Shown: positions 1-8,245, counted from the stretch's first letter. The stretch is DNA of 64,000 bases from Moraxella sp. FZFQ2102 (GCF_024137865.1 NZ_CP099960.1:2232001-2296000), one strand, 5' to 3'. The notes: a model not told the origin generated them from the sequence alone. Program-made: numbers and translations.

Positions 1-340
1 TTAGAATAATCATAATTTTCTCCTGATAAGTTTTACGCCATTCAATCTGCTTTTCTTCAAACCACAGCTCTGCAAACTCTTTAAATAACGGCGTATCGCT
101 TTGTAGGCTTAATCGTCGGTTATTGAGCTCATCAAAATAGGCAGCCTTATCACTCTTTGGGAAATACTGCTCATAACGAAAGCTACCCAATAAAATCTCC
201 GCTTCCATCTTCTCAAGCACCTTAGCAAGCTTTTTACGATTTGCCGGTGTGTCAGTCAGATTGGTTGTTTCTCGGCAGCGTTTGCCTAGATATCGAAAAT
301 CGACAATCAATTTGTTGTATCGCTTGGTAATTGTTGCCAT
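1..340 (-). CDS. int: Phage-type tyrosine integrase, N-terminal part (cut by window edge)
   Basis: An open frame starts at ATG 340-338 and runs off the window at position 1 without a stop, giving about 113 residues. The start is preceded by AGGAG at a good distance. The protein begins MATITKRYNKLIVDFRYLGK, then a basic stretch with RCRETT and a long helix, which fits the arm-type DNA-binding domain (DUF3596/AP2-like) of phage integrases. The segment near FKEFAELWFEEK fits the start of the SAM-like core-binding domain. The catalytic R-H-R-Y part would lie outside the window. It is 14 nt downstream of the excisionase-like gene, so the two are probably co-transcribed. Family assignment rests on the N-terminal domain only. 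Confidence 0.75.
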   Translation of the reverse strand, partial: MATITKRYNKLIVDFRYLGKRCRETTNLTDTPANRKKLAKVLEKMEAEILLGSFRYEQYFPKSDKAAYFDELNNRRLSLQSDTPLFKEFAELWFEEKQIEWRKTYQEKIMIIL

Positions 341-354
341 ATTACTTTACTCTC

Positions 355-570
355 CTATTGTAGTGCCATACCATTAATACTACCCATAATGCCAGTACGC
401 ATATCTTTTTCAATCTGCTCCCAGATATACAAGATCTTGCGACCACCAAATGGTCTAAAGTAATGAATGCCTTCAATCAATACAGAATCCTTTAGCTGAT
501 TGCGAATGGTACGCTCATCATATTTAATCATCTGCGAAAGCTCTTGAGTGGTGAGGTAGGTTTGTGTCAT
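355..570 (-). CDS. Excisionase-like small DNA-binding protein
   Basis: A 71-residue protein starting MTQTYLTTQELSQMIKYDER. The longer frame opens at 582, but ATG 570 is preceded by GGAG with 6 nt spacing, so 570 is the better start. The N-terminal half looks like a winged-helix/MerR-type helix-turn-helix (LTTQELSQMI followed by TIRNQL), and the next part, with HYFRPFGGRKILYIWEQIE, resembles the wing of Xis-like directionality factors. It lies directly upstream of the integrase with a 14-nt gap and is divergent from the repressor gene, the usual place for an excisionase. The role is inferred from size, fold and position. Confidence 0.6.
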   Translation of the reverse strand: MTQTYLTTQELSQMIKYDERTIRNQLKDSVLIEGIHYFRPFGGRKILYIWEQIEKDMRTGIMGSINGMALQ

Positions 571-617
571 AATATTCTCCATTTGAAGTCAAAAATATAA
601 ATATCGAAATCTTAAAA

Positions 618-684
618 ACTTCTTTTGAAGTATTTTGTACTTCGATAGAAGTATATTAGCGTATTTTGTTATTCGATGCAAGTA
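618..684. promoter_or_regulatory. Three phased operator-like inverted repeats between xis-like and repressor genes
   Basis: Site 1 (618-631) is ACTTC-TTTT-GAAGT, site 2 (638-653) is TACTTC-GATA-GAAGTA, and site 3 (669-684) matches site 2 at 12 of 16 positions (TTATTCGATGCAAGTA). Their centres are 21 and 31 bp apart, about two and three helical turns, so bound dimers would sit on one face of the DNA. They fill the gap between the divergent int-side genes and the XRE repressor, as expected for a lysogeny-type switch. Confidence 0.65.
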
Positions 685-711
685 CTTTTTGCAAAAAAAT
701 TGGAGTTTTTG

Positions 712-930
712 ATGATTAAAAGCAATTTACCGGTATTATTGGCACAAAGACGATTGAAAGTTGCAGATCTGATTCGCATGACGGGGATTAGTAAATCCAC
801 AGTACATAAGATTTACAATGACCAAACAACACGGATTGATTTTGAGACGATTGATAAAATTTGTGAGGCGTTAGATGTGCAAGTAGGGGATATTTTTGAG
901 CATGTGCCAAATTCGGAGTTAACCAAATAG
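712..930 (+). CDS. XRE-family (Cro/CI-like) transcriptional repressor
   Basis: A 72-residue single-domain helix-turn-helix protein. The frame is open from ATG 676, but ATG 712 has GGAG at 702-705 with 6 nt spacing and begins MIKSNLPVLLAQRRLKVADL, which is where HTH_XRE proteins of this type start. The HTH core is LIRMTGISKSTVHKIYND, followed by the typical FETIDKICEALDVQVGDIFE end. It is divergent from the excisionase-like gene, and operator-like repeats lie just upstream, the third of them overlapping the unused 676 start. Probably the regulator of the integrative element. No second domain is present, so peptide or RecA sensing cannot be inferred. Confidence 0.8.
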   Translation: MIKSNLPVLLAQRRLKVADLIRMTGISKSTVHKIYNDQTTRIDFETIDKICEALDVQVGDIFEHVPNSELTK

Positions 931-940
931 GATTGTGAGT

Positions 941-985
941 GCCAACAAGAAATATTTTATGATTTACAAAATACTTCTTGTTGGC
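941..985 (+). terminator. Large hairpin after the repressor gene
   Basis: Arms of 18 nt (941-958 and 968-985) pair with one mismatch around a 9-nt loop; the outer arms are GCCAACAAG/CTTGTTGGC. It starts 10 nt after the repressor stop codon. There is no strong T-run after it, so termination is only one possibility. The right arm contains AAAATACTTC, the reverse complement of a stretch in the operator region (GAAGTATTTT at 627-636), so it may also be a repressor-bound site. Confidence 0.45.
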
Positions 986-1071
986 AAATTACTTATTTAT
1001 ACTTAAGATTGAAAAAGATGGCATAAAAACGAGTTGGGGTCAAATTGGCAATTTACACTGTGTGTCAAAAA

Positions 1072-1148
1072 ACACCTTTGGTCACCAAAGTGGACACCTT
1101 TTGGTCACCATCAAAATCGGCAGTGACCAAGTAAAGAAAAGTGGTCAC
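1072..1148. repeat. GGTCAC repeats, candidate arm-type integrase sites
   Basis: ACACCTTTGGTCACCA (1072-1087) is repeated as ACACCTTTTGGTCACCA (1094-1110). The core GGTCAC occurs at 1080-1085, 1103-1108 and 1143-1148, and inverted as GTGACC at 1123-1128. This cluster lies about 100-150 bp from the tRNA 3' end inside the element, where arm-type sites for a tyrosine integrase would be expected. The 931-1234 stretch has no convincing gene; it holds the hairpin at 941-985, these repeats and a terminator. Confidence 0.5.
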
Positions 1149-1194
1149 ACAACAATACAAATAAACAACTACCCAAACCCTTGATTTTAAACAA

Positions 1195-1224
1195 CAAAAA
1201 AGCCCAAACCGTTCGATTTGGACT
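1195..1224 (-). terminator. Intrinsic terminator downstream of tRNA-Gly
   Basis: Read on the minus strand, AGTCCAAA (1224-1217) pairs with TTTGGGCT (1208-1201) around an 8-nt loop and is followed by a T-run (1200-1196). It begins about 10 nt after the tRNA 3' end. It lies on the element side of the presumed attachment point. Confidence 0.65.
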
Positions 1225-1234
1225 TTTTAAAATT

Positions 1235-1310
1235 TGGAGCGGGAAACGAGATTCGAACTCGCGACCCCAACCTTGGCAAGGTTGTGCTCTACCAACTGAG
1301 CTATTCCCGC
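1235..1310 (-). tRNA. glyT: tRNA-Gly (anticodon GCC)
   Basis: On the minus strand the acceptor GCGGGAA (1310-1304) pairs with TTCCCGC, followed by discriminator T and an encoded CCA (1237-1235). The D-arm contains AGCTCAGTTGGTAGAGC, the anticodon stem-loop reads CAACCTTGCCAAGGTTG with GCC in the loop, and the T-arm contains GTTCGAATC. All arms are intact, so the gene should be functional. Its 3' half is the likely attachment site of the adjoining integrative element. Confidence 0.95.
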
Positions 1311-1454
1311 ATGGTTCAGCGTTGTGCTTTATTGCTTAGCAGTCATCGCTGTATGGGTGCGTATTATACAGGATTAAATTTCTCCGTCAAGCACTTTTTT
1401 CAAAAAATTTGCGATTTTTGCGAAAATTTTTATCAATAAATACAAAGACTTTGC

Positions 1455-2162
1455 TTAATCCTTACCCAGCACATACGCTTCAACTTCTGCCAAGCGCTCA
1501 AGTGTGCCGACATCCACCCATTTGGCGGCAGTGATTTCACCAGTTACACGCCCATCTGCCATCGCTGCCTTTAGGCGTGGTGCAAGTGCGGCGATCTCGC
1601 CCTGCGCGACATTTGCGACGATCTTTGGTGACATCACGCTGATACCTGCAAAAGTCGTCTCAGCCGTGCTATTATCCGCCTTGCTACTAAGCTTGCCGTC
1701 ATGCAGCACAAAATCACCATTGGGATGATGCTCAGGATTGGGTACCATCACCAAATGCGCAAGGTTGTCCTGCAGCTCATGCGCCAAAAGCGCGCCAAAG
1801 TCAAACTCTGTCCACACATCGCCATTGACCAAGATAAATGGTGCATCGTGCAACAAGCCCTGATCCAGTGCGTATTTAATCCCCCCTGCTGTCTCAAGCG
1901 GCTCGCCTTCTTCGACAGAGATATTCAGTGTGATGCCAAGTTTATTCTCAAGATCCAGCGCATCTAGGCCTGCGATCAGCACATCAGACAGATAGCCTGC
2001 GTTCAGCACGATATGCGTAATGCCAGCAGAGGCAAGGCGTTCGATGTGCCAGACGATCAAGGACTTGCCTGCGACAGGGACGAGTGGCTTTGGCGTGGTC
2101 AGGGTCAAAGGACGCATCCGCGCACCCTTGCCTGCTGCCAGAATCATTGCTTGTTTGATCAT
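1455..2162 (-). CDS. murU: N-acetylmuramate-1-phosphate uridylyltransferase MurU
   Basis: A 235-residue nucleotidyltransferase of the GT-A-like fold. The N-terminus has the signature MILAAGKGARMRPLTLTTPK (residues 6-25) with the catalytic Arg and the PKPLVPVAGK segment; a GDVWTEFDF stretch near residue 115 provides the metal-binding Asp, and WVDVGTLERLAEVEAYV closes the C-terminus. MurU makes UDP-MurNAc from MurNAc-1-phosphate in the cytoplasmic peptidoglycan-recycling shunt of pseudomonads and relatives, bypassing MurA/MurB and thus lowering fosfomycin sensitivity. It follows amgK by 12 nt, and the pair acts in sequence. The start ATG at 2162 is unambiguous. Confidence 0.93.
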   Translation of the reverse strand: MIKQAMILAAGKGARMRPLTLTTPKPLVPVAGKSLIVWHIERLASAGITHIVLNAGYLSDVLIAGLDALDLENKLGITLNISVEEGEPLETAGGIKYALDQGLLHDAPFILVNGDVWTEFDFGALLAHELQDNLAHLVMVPNPEHHPNGDFVLHDGKLSSKADNSTAETTFAGISVMSPKIVANVAQGEIAALAPRLKAAMADGRVTGEITAAKWVDVGTLERLAEVEAYVLGKD

Positions 2163-2174
2163 GTGATTTCGCTT

Positions 2175-3209
2175 TTATAGGTATTTTTTGAACTTTTCTT
2201 GATAGCTTGCCAAGACATCTTTTTCAAGCCAAGCTAAAAATTCTGCATACACACCGCTGATGTGATTCGATTGTAGCCATGACAATTCAGCACACAGATC
2301 GCGCATGACTTTTGGGATATTTTCAAGATAACGATGCTTACCGTCGCGCTCTGATAGGCGGATAAAAATGCCCAACACTTTTAAGTGACGCTGAATGCCC
2401 ATGATGTTCGTCTCGGCGATGAAGCTGCCCAAATCAACAGGTGCATTGATCAGTTTATAGAACTCATGAATGCGTTTTTCGACCCAATTTTCATCATAAT
2501 CGATGTATGCATCACGCACAAGGCTCACCAAATCATAAGTATAAGCACCGATCACCGCATCTTGAAAATCAATCACACCAAGCGCATCACTGCCTTTATC
2601 TGCCATCAGATTGCGGCTGTGATAATCGCGATGAACGATCACTTGTGGCTGAGATTGGATGTCGGCGATGATTTTATCTTTGAAAGTTTGCCACATTTTT
2701 TGGGCATTTGGACTCATTTTCACTTTGATGAATGGTAAGAACCATTCGCTGAACAGATCCATTTCTTGTGCCAATTTCTCCGCGCTATAAATAGGCAGAT
2801 CGGCGTGCGGATCGATACTTTGTAGTTGAACTAAAGTCTGTAGAGCCTTGGTATAATAGGCATCTTTATTCGCGGTATCGTCAGCGATCAGATGGGCAAA
2901 TTCGACCGTGCCAAAATCTTGTAACAACAAAAACCCACGCTCAATATCACGCGCAATGATGTCAGGCACATTCACCGCTTCACTTAAGATGTCGCACACA
3001 TGCAAAAACTGATCGACAGATTCAACTTCAGGCGGCGCATCCATCAGTAGATAAGTCATGTGTTCTTTGCCCGTCTCAGCTTCGACAGGTAGATGAATGC
3101 GGTGATAACGGCGAAAACTGGCGTCCCCTGCTAGGCTCTCAACCGTAAAGCCCTTGGCGATATTGGCATTCAAAAAACTCATCATCTCATCATGGCGAGC
3201 GTCACTCAT
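2175..3209 (-). CDS. amgK: N-acetylmuramate/N-acetylglucosamine 1-kinase AmgK
   Basis: A 344-residue protein of the aminoglycoside phosphotransferase-like kinase fold. The Brenner motif VIVHRDYHSRNLM near residue 190 supplies the catalytic Asp and Asn, and GVIDFQDAVIGAYTYDLVSL about 20 residues later supplies the metal-binding Asp. AmgK phosphorylates the anomeric hydroxyl of MurNAc, giving the substrate of MurU. The pair amgK-murU divergent from lptD-surA is conserved in Pseudomonas and relatives, which strongly supports the assignment over a generic phosphotransferase. The divergent gap to lptD (3210-3458) must hold both promoters. Confidence 0.92.
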   Translation of the reverse strand: MSDARHDEMMSFLNANIAKGFTVESLAGDASFRRYHRIHLPVEAETGKEHMTYLLMDAPPEVESVDQFLHVCDILSEAVNVPDIIARDIERGFLLLQDFGTVEFAHLIADDTANKDAYYTKALQTLVQLQSIDPHADLPIYSAEKLAQEMDLFSEWFLPFIKVKMSPNAQKMWQTFKDKIIADIQSQPQVIVHRDYHSRNLMADKGSDALGVIDFQDAVIGAYTYDLVSLVRDAYIDYDENWVEKRIHEFYKLINAPVDLGSFIAETNIMGIQRHLKVLGIFIRLSERDGKHRYLENIPKVMRDLCAELSWLQSNHISGVYAEFLAWLEKDVLASYQEKFKKYL

Positions 3210-3458
3210 AATATGATCCTTAAAAAATCTTATTTCATTGAAAATGTGCCTTAGTTTAGCCGATTTTCGCTGATTTCACCAGTAAATTTGTTGGCTTTTG
3301 GATACTTGTGCGTACAAATTTTTCACGCCATTTAGACAAAGTTAATAACGAGCAATGATTGCTTGATTTTCTTTGGCAAGTGTTGCCAAATTTTTCGCAC
3401 TCACCCCAAAAATAGTGTAAAATAGACAGATATTTGTGTATTTTTTAGGGCAAAACTT

Positions 3459-6323
3459 GTGAATATGCGTCATCGTCAGTCTTCTCGTCGCCGTGCAATG
3501 TCATCATCTGCCGTCAAATCGCCGCTGCATTTGGCGATCAAAAGCGTGCTGTGTGGTGCGATTATCTTGCCTGTCGCGCCATTTGCCAATGCTGAATTGG
3601 TGATTGATCAGCAGATCGTAGGCTTGGCTGAACAAACCGCAGATGTGATCAATGCCGACGCTCAAAGCGTGAATGTACAAAGTGCAAACACTGGTGCGAC
3701 TGATACAGCGGCTAATACGGATGCCAATGTCTTTGATGGCGTGGATTTTGATGCCATTGCCGCTCAAACACAAGATACCCAAGCAGCCGAGCAAGTAGAA
3801 CAAGCGGAGCAAGCCACTGATGCGACTGATACGACCGCCAATACCACCGATCAAGCCGTCCTAAAAGCCGATGCACAAGGCGATGTCAATACCGCACAAG
3901 CCAATACCGAGCCATCGGTTGCTGATCAGCTGATCGCACGCTTAGGCTTTGAAGGCAATGGCGCAAAAAGCCAAAGCTTAGCCAAGCTTGCCGAAAGCTA
4001 TCAGACCCTGCCAAGCCATGATGCGCGCTGTCAAGGCGTGTGGCTGCATCCGCAAAGCCAAAGTGCGACAGTCAGCGCGCAGACTGATAGCAGTGGCAGT
4101 GTCCTGCCTGCAGGCGCGATCTATTCGCAGTCGGATTATGGCTATTATGATGCCAAGCGTTATGCTGAATTATCAGGTAATGTCATCGTCGAACAAAACG
4201 GTCAGCGCGTGATGGCAGATAAGATCAAGCTTGACACCGTCACAGGTGAAGCGGTGGCATCAGGTCAGGTGCAGTTTAGCGATGCAGGCACAGCCAATAA
4301 TGGCGCAGGCATCATCGGCGTGGCAGATAATCTACAGTACGATACCGATGGCACGACCGCACGCGCAACCGATGTTGCTTTTGCCAGCACCAGCATTGGC
4401 GCGCATGGCTATGCAGGTCAGATGGATAAGCTGAGTAGCAGCGAATATCAGATGTCAGATGTGATGTTCACCACTTGTCCACCAACCAATCGCAAATGGC
4501 ATCTGGATGCCGAACGCATTGATATCAACAGCGACACAGGTCGCGCGGTCGCACGCAATACTACTTTGCGCGTCAAAGAAGTGCCTGTCTTATACTTGCC
4601 TTATTTTAATTTCCCGATCGATGATCGCCGCGCCACAGGCTTTTTGTTGCCGTCGGTGGGTTTTGGTGCATCAGGCAGCTTTGAAGTCAGCGCGCCTTAT
4701 TATTTAAACCTTGCGCCAAACTATGACGCGACCATCACGCCGACCATCTTTACCAATCGCAACCCGATGATCACAGGTGAGTTTCGTTATCTGACCAATC
4801 ATCTTGGCGCAGGCACTTTGACGACATCGTATTTACCAAGTGATAAAGAGTTCAACAACGAAGATCGCTATCGCATCCGTTATGATCATTTGTGGCGTTC
4901 TAAGTCCATCAAGAATTTGAGCGCATATGCCCTGTATCAGCGTCTGTCTGATGCCAAATATCTGTCGGATTTTGATTCATTAAACCTTGAAAATAATGAA
5001 CTGAACTTACCGCGTCGTGCTGGTGTGCAGTATTTTAACGAAAATATCTTTGCTGATTTGCGCGTAGAAGATTTTCAGCGTTTGGACGGTACAGATCTTG
5101 GCGGTGTGCGCATCGCTGATAAAGACCGCCCTTATGCGCGTCTGCCGCAGCTGTCGATCAATTATCGCGTGCCAGAGACATGGACGCATTTTGATGAAAA
5201 TCTTGACATCACAGGCGTGCACAACACTGCTTATTTCAAAAAATCAATCAAAGATGGCTCAGAAGCTGAAAAAAGCGGCGTGCGTATGTATAACCAAATC
5301 TCGGCAAGCTATCCGATGATCAAATCATGGGGCTATGTCACGCCAAAATTAAGCCTAACGCACCTTTATGCCAGCTATGATGAAGACAGCCTGGCGGCGC
5401 AAAACTTAAGCGTAAAAGACGGCTCTTATTCGGTATTTGCGCCAACAGCAAGTGTCGATGCAGGTCTATTTTTCCAAAAACAAGGCAGTCCGTTTGGTTT
5501 ATATGATAAAAGCTTGGGCGGTTATCAGACTTTGACACCGCACATCAAATACACTTATACGCCCTACCGCGACCAAGACGGTATTCCAAATTTCGATACC
5601 AGTATCGCGCAGACAAGCTATGATCAGCTATTGTCCGACAGTTGGTATCTGGGCTATGACCGCATCCAAGATCTACACGCTGTGACCCCTGCGATTAATT
5701 ATCGCTACATCGATAGCTCAGGTCGTACGCGCTTTGAAGGTAATTTGGCTGAGCAGATTTTGTTGGATGACTTGCGTGTCGGTATTGACAGCAGTGAAGT
5801 TTATACTGGCAAAAGCTCTGGTCTAGCATGGCAAGCTAGTATGCAGCCGATGGATAATCTGTGGATCGATACAGCAGGTGCGTTCACGCCAAGCTACGAT
5901 CTGAACAGTGCCGCGGTACAGCTACGCTACCAACAAGACGACAGATACCTGTTCAACTTCGGCGTGATCGAGCGCAAAGAACACCGTGCGACCAATCAGC
6001 GTCCGCTGTCAGCTTATACCGCATCGGCTGTATTCCCGATCAATAACAGCTGGCGACTGCTTGGACAGGCGCAGTATGATTATCGTAATGATTTGCTGTT
6101 AGATGCCTTGGTTGGTGTCAATTATGAAGACTGCTGCTATGGCTTGTCGGTCTATGCGCGCCGTTATCGCGATGAGATCAATCCGCAAGATAAGCCGAAC
6201 ACGGCGATCATGGCAGAGTTTCGCCTAAATGGTATCACATCAGGCGGTAAGCTAAATCGTTTGCTGAGTGATCGTGTGCTTGGCTATGATCAGGCACAGC
6301 GTGCGTGGGAGCGCAATTACTAA
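3459..6323 (+). CDS. lptD: LPS-assembly protein LptD
   Basis: A 954-residue outer-membrane protein that, with LptE, inserts lipo-oligosaccharide into the outer leaflet. The start is taken as GTG 3459 with AGGG 8 nt upstream; ATG 3465 is the alternative. Residues about 20-46 form a signal peptide ending near FANA. Residues about 50-170 are a low-complexity stretch rich in Ala, Thr, Asp and Gln that is not in E. coli LptD (784 aa). The LptA-like N-terminal domain follows (near YAELSGNVIVEQNGQRVMAD), then the 26-strand barrel domain. Cysteines expected for the inter-domain disulphides are present: one in ARCQGVW, one in FTTCPP, and the adjacent pair in EDCCYGLSV near the C-terminus. Confidence 0.95.
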   Translation: MNMRHRQSSRRRAMSSSAVKSPLHLAIKSVLCGAIILPVAPFANAELVIDQQIVGLAEQTADVINADAQSVNVQSANTGATDTAANTDANVFDGVDFDAIAAQTQDTQAAEQVEQAEQATDATDTTANTTDQAVLKADAQGDVNTAQANTEPSVADQLIARLGFEGNGAKSQSLAKLAESYQTLPSHDARCQGVWLHPQSQSATVSAQTDSSGSVLPAGAIYSQSDYGYYDAKRYAELSGNVIVEQNGQRVMADKIKLDTVTGEAVASGQVQFSDAGTANNGAGIIGVADNLQYDTDGTTARATDVAFASTSIGAHGYAGQMDKLSSSEYQMSDVMFTTCPPTNRKWHLDAERIDINSDTGRAVARNTTLRVKEVPVLYLPYFNFPIDDRRATGFLLPSVGFGASGSFEVSAPYYLNLAPNYDATITPTIFTNRNPMITGEFRYLTNHLGAGTLTTSYLPSDKEFNNEDRYRIRYDHLWRSKSIKNLSAYALYQRLSDAKYLSDFDSLNLENNELNLPRRAGVQYFNENIFADLRVEDFQRLDGTDLGGVRIADKDRPYARLPQLSINYRVPETWTHFDENLDITGVHNTAYFKKSIKDGSEAEKSGVRMYNQISASYPMIKSWGYVTPKLSLTHLYASYDEDSLAAQNLSVKDGSYSVFAPTASVDAGLFFQKQGSPFGLYDKSLGGYQTLTPHIKYTYTPYRDQDGIPNFDTSIAQTSYDQLLSDSWYLGYDRIQDLHAVTPAINYRYIDSSGRTRFEGNLAEQILLDDLRVGIDSSEVYTGKSSGLAWQASMQPMDNLWIDTAGAFTPSYDLNSAAVQLRYQQDDRYLFNFGVIERKEHRATNQRPLSAYTASAVFPINNSWRLLGQAQYDYRNDLLLDALVGVNYEDCCYGLSVYARRYRDEINPQDKPNTAIMAEFRLNGITSGGKLNRLLSDRVLGYDQAQRAWERNY

Positions 6324-6543
6324 TCGGCTAATTGCTGATCAGCTGTGGTCAAAGCTGCGTGTTTGCCGATCAATTTGGCACACATAGCTTACACAAGATT
6401 AGCAATTTTGTAACTACCGTGCAGATTTGTCAAAACTCCGCCGTTGTGAGTTTGACGATTGTCAAGACAAATGCTACACTTGTGCCATTTATACAAATAG
6501 TGATGGCGCGTTGTGTCGTCTTTTGAGAGTTTAGGATATTTTT

Positions 6544-7536
6544 ATGCGACAAAATTTTTTGGCCAAGGCGATGGCAATCGCGATCAGTAGTATGGTGCTG
6601 ACCACTGGGCTTGCTCATGCATCTTTATCAGGTAACAGCACCGATGGTGTCGTGGCTTTGGTGAATGATGAAGTCATCTTAAAAAGTGAGCTGAGCACTG
6701 CAGCGGCGGTGATCGGTGAGCAGCTGCGCAAGGCGGGCACTGAAGCAACCCAAAAGCAAATTAACACGCTGGCACTTGACGAGCTGATCACGCGTAAATT
6801 ACAAATGAGCCTAATCAATCGCTCAGGCATGGTGACCAACGAAAATGTCATCAATCAGCAACTGCTACAAATTGCCCAGTCGCAAGGCTTGACCAGTCTA
6901 AGCGAACTGCAAGCCAAACTTGATGGTGAAAAAGCAGGTCAATACGCACAGCTGCGCAACAGCTTGATCGAAAATGCGGCAATCTCTGCCCTATGGAAAA
7001 ACCAAGTCGAAAACCGCGTGTATATCAGCGATCAAGAGATTGAGACTTTCCTGCGCTCACCAGAAGGCGCAAAAATCGCCAACTCTGATCAGGTACTCGT
7101 CCCAGAATGGCAAACTAGCCACATCTTAGCGCGTATCGATGATACTCAAAACGCCGCCATTACTGAACAAAAAATCAACGCCCTGTACGCTGAGATCGAA
7201 AAAGGCGCGGATTTTAAAACTTTAGCGGCGACTTATTCAGATGATCCAGGTTCAGCTGAGCAATACGGCAGCCTAGGTTGGGTGTCTGAAGGTCAGATGG
7301 TGCCTGAGTTTGAAACTGTGATGAAAACCACCGAAGCAGGCAGCTATTCTAAGCCATTCCGTTCACAATTTGGCTGGCATATCCTAAAAGTAGATAATAA
7401 ACGCGAGCGCGATGTCACCAATCAATACCGCAAAAATGCCGCGCGCGAGTATCTATTCACACGCCAAGCGCCACAAGCTGAAGAAGATTGGCTACAAGAG
7501 TTGCGTTCAAGTGCTTATATCAAAATCTACGAATAA
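6544..7536 (+). CDS. surA: Periplasmic chaperone / peptidyl-prolyl isomerase SurA
   Basis: A 330-residue exported protein. A signal peptide covers residues 1-27 (cleavage near LAHA-SL). Residues about 35-170 are the SurA N-terminal chaperone domain (VALVNDEVILKSEL). One parvulin domain follows at about 185-290, with HILARID, FKTLAATYSDDPGSAE and FGWHILKV. E. coli SurA (428 aa) has two parvulin domains, so this is the shorter, single-domain form. SurA escorts outer-membrane proteins, LptD among them, to the BAM complex; the downstream position after lptD matches Pseudomonas. AGGA precedes the ATG. A strong hairpin terminator follows. Confidence 0.93.
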   Translation: MRQNFLAKAMAIAISSMVLTTGLAHASLSGNSTDGVVALVNDEVILKSELSTAAAVIGEQLRKAGTEATQKQINTLALDELITRKLQMSLINRSGMVTNENVINQQLLQIAQSQGLTSLSELQAKLDGEKAGQYAQLRNSLIENAAISALWKNQVENRVYISDQEIETFLRSPEGAKIANSDQVLVPEWQTSHILARIDDTQNAAITEQKINALYAEIEKGADFKTLAATYSDDPGSAEQYGSLGWVSEGQMVPEFETVMKTTEAGSYSKPFRSQFGWHILKVDNKRERDVTNQYRKNAAREYLFTRQAPQAEEDWLQELRSSAYIKIYE

Positions 7537-7561
7537 GCCCAATCGCTTATATCCCATAGCA

Positions 7562-7593
7562 AATCAGCCACAGTGTTTGTGGCTGATTTTTTT
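7562..7593 (+). terminator. Intrinsic terminator after surA (bidirectional)
   Basis: AATCAGCCACA (7562-7572) pairs with TGTGGCTGATT (7578-7588) around a 5-nt loop and is followed by a run of six T. It lies between convergent genes; the minus-strand run is weaker. Confidence 0.85.
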
Positions 7594-7597
7594 GTTA

Positions 7598-8227
7598 TTA
7601 AGCTTGTATTTCGTGTGATGAATCAGAATCAGACTTTGATATCGGTGAATAAAGCATATCCACTATGATTTCATCATCTACAGCAAAATCATGATCCAGT
7701 GTAAAAGATAAAGATACTTCAGCATCACAATCAGAGAATAATTCGATCAGTTCATTCATATCAAAATCACCATGACAAAAACAATGCTCTAAAGATGGTG
7801 CAGATCTGATATTTTTGCACTGATCGATAATCATCTGAATCCGATGATCGCCCCCACTGGTGAATCTTTGATAATAAAACACATTGCCCTTCAATGTTGC
7901 AAGCAAATCAACCAAATCAATCGCAATCACGCTATTCTCAGGGGTGACAGCGTTACAAATCGACTGAGCGATAAACTTTGCATCATCACAGCAAATCATC
8001 GCAAATGCCCGTTCTGGCAACTGCCTTGTATCGTCTGCATCCACAAGTGCGATCAACTCCACACCATTTTGTTGCAATTGATTTAACTGATCGCAATCAG
8101 ACTGATTATCTGGATGATAAAAAGCCAAAAGAATTGTCACATTCTCTGACACCTCATCAAGTGTCATCAAACGATTGGTATGATTAGCTTCGTTGGCGAC
8201 ACATAAGCAGAGTATTTCATTTAACAT
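7598..8227 (-). CDS. FtsZ/tubulin-like protein lacking the GTP-binding half (function unknown)
   Basis: A 209-residue protein with no obvious close family. Its order of segments resembles the second half of FtsZ: NVTILLAFYHP (29-39) at the place of the FtsZ LTVAVVTKPF strand, NGVELIALVDADD (54-66) where FtsZ has the Q/NGI-ELSKHVDSLI stretch, IAIDLVDLL (101-109) like the NVDFADV segment, TSGGDHR (123-129) like SGEDRA, and a C-terminal FDMNELIEL ... DDEIIVDMLYS block like the LTLDEFEEV ... GDEIRVTVVAT end. The N-terminal GTP-binding part, including the GGGTGTG tubulin signature, is absent, so GTPase activity is not expected. The tail is acidic and Ser-rich. It lies 18 nt after a PP2C phosphatase and is probably co-transcribed. 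The FtsZ relationship is my pattern-based reading by eye and needs a profile search. Confidence 0.55.
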   Translation of the reverse strand: MLNEILCLCVANEANHTNRLMTLDEVSENVTILLAFYHPDNQSDCDQLNQLQQNGVELIALVDADDTRQLPERAFAMICCDDAKFIAQSICNAVTPENSVIAIDLVDLLATLKGNVFYYQRFTSGGDHRIQMIIDQCKNIRSAPSLEHCFCHGDFDMNELIELFSDCDAEVSLSFTLDHDFAVDDEIIVDMLYSPISKSDSDSSHEIQA

Positions 8228-8245
8228 CTTAACACCTGAATTCGT

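Larger units (their letters stand above)
1..1234. mobile_element. End of an integrative element (prophage or genomic island) at tRNA-Gly
   Basis: The segment holds an integrase reading off the left edge, a small excisionase-like gene, a divergent XRE repressor, phased operators and short GGTCAC repeats, and it stops at the 3' end of a tRNA gene. Tyrosine integrases commonly use tRNA 3' ends as attachment sites, so the boundary is probably in or just beyond the tRNA-Gly 3' end near 1235-1260. The other end of the element lies outside the window, so its cargo, size and type (phage, ICE or satellite) are unknown. Confidence 0.6.

Noticed and set aside
978..1184. 68-residue open frame after the repressor
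   Set aside because: It crosses the hairpin and the GGTCAC repeats, has no ribosome site, and its composition does not look like a protein.
1218..1439. 73-residue open frame over the tRNA
   Set aside because: It is antisense to an intact tRNA-Gly; the residues are a by-product of the tRNA sequence.
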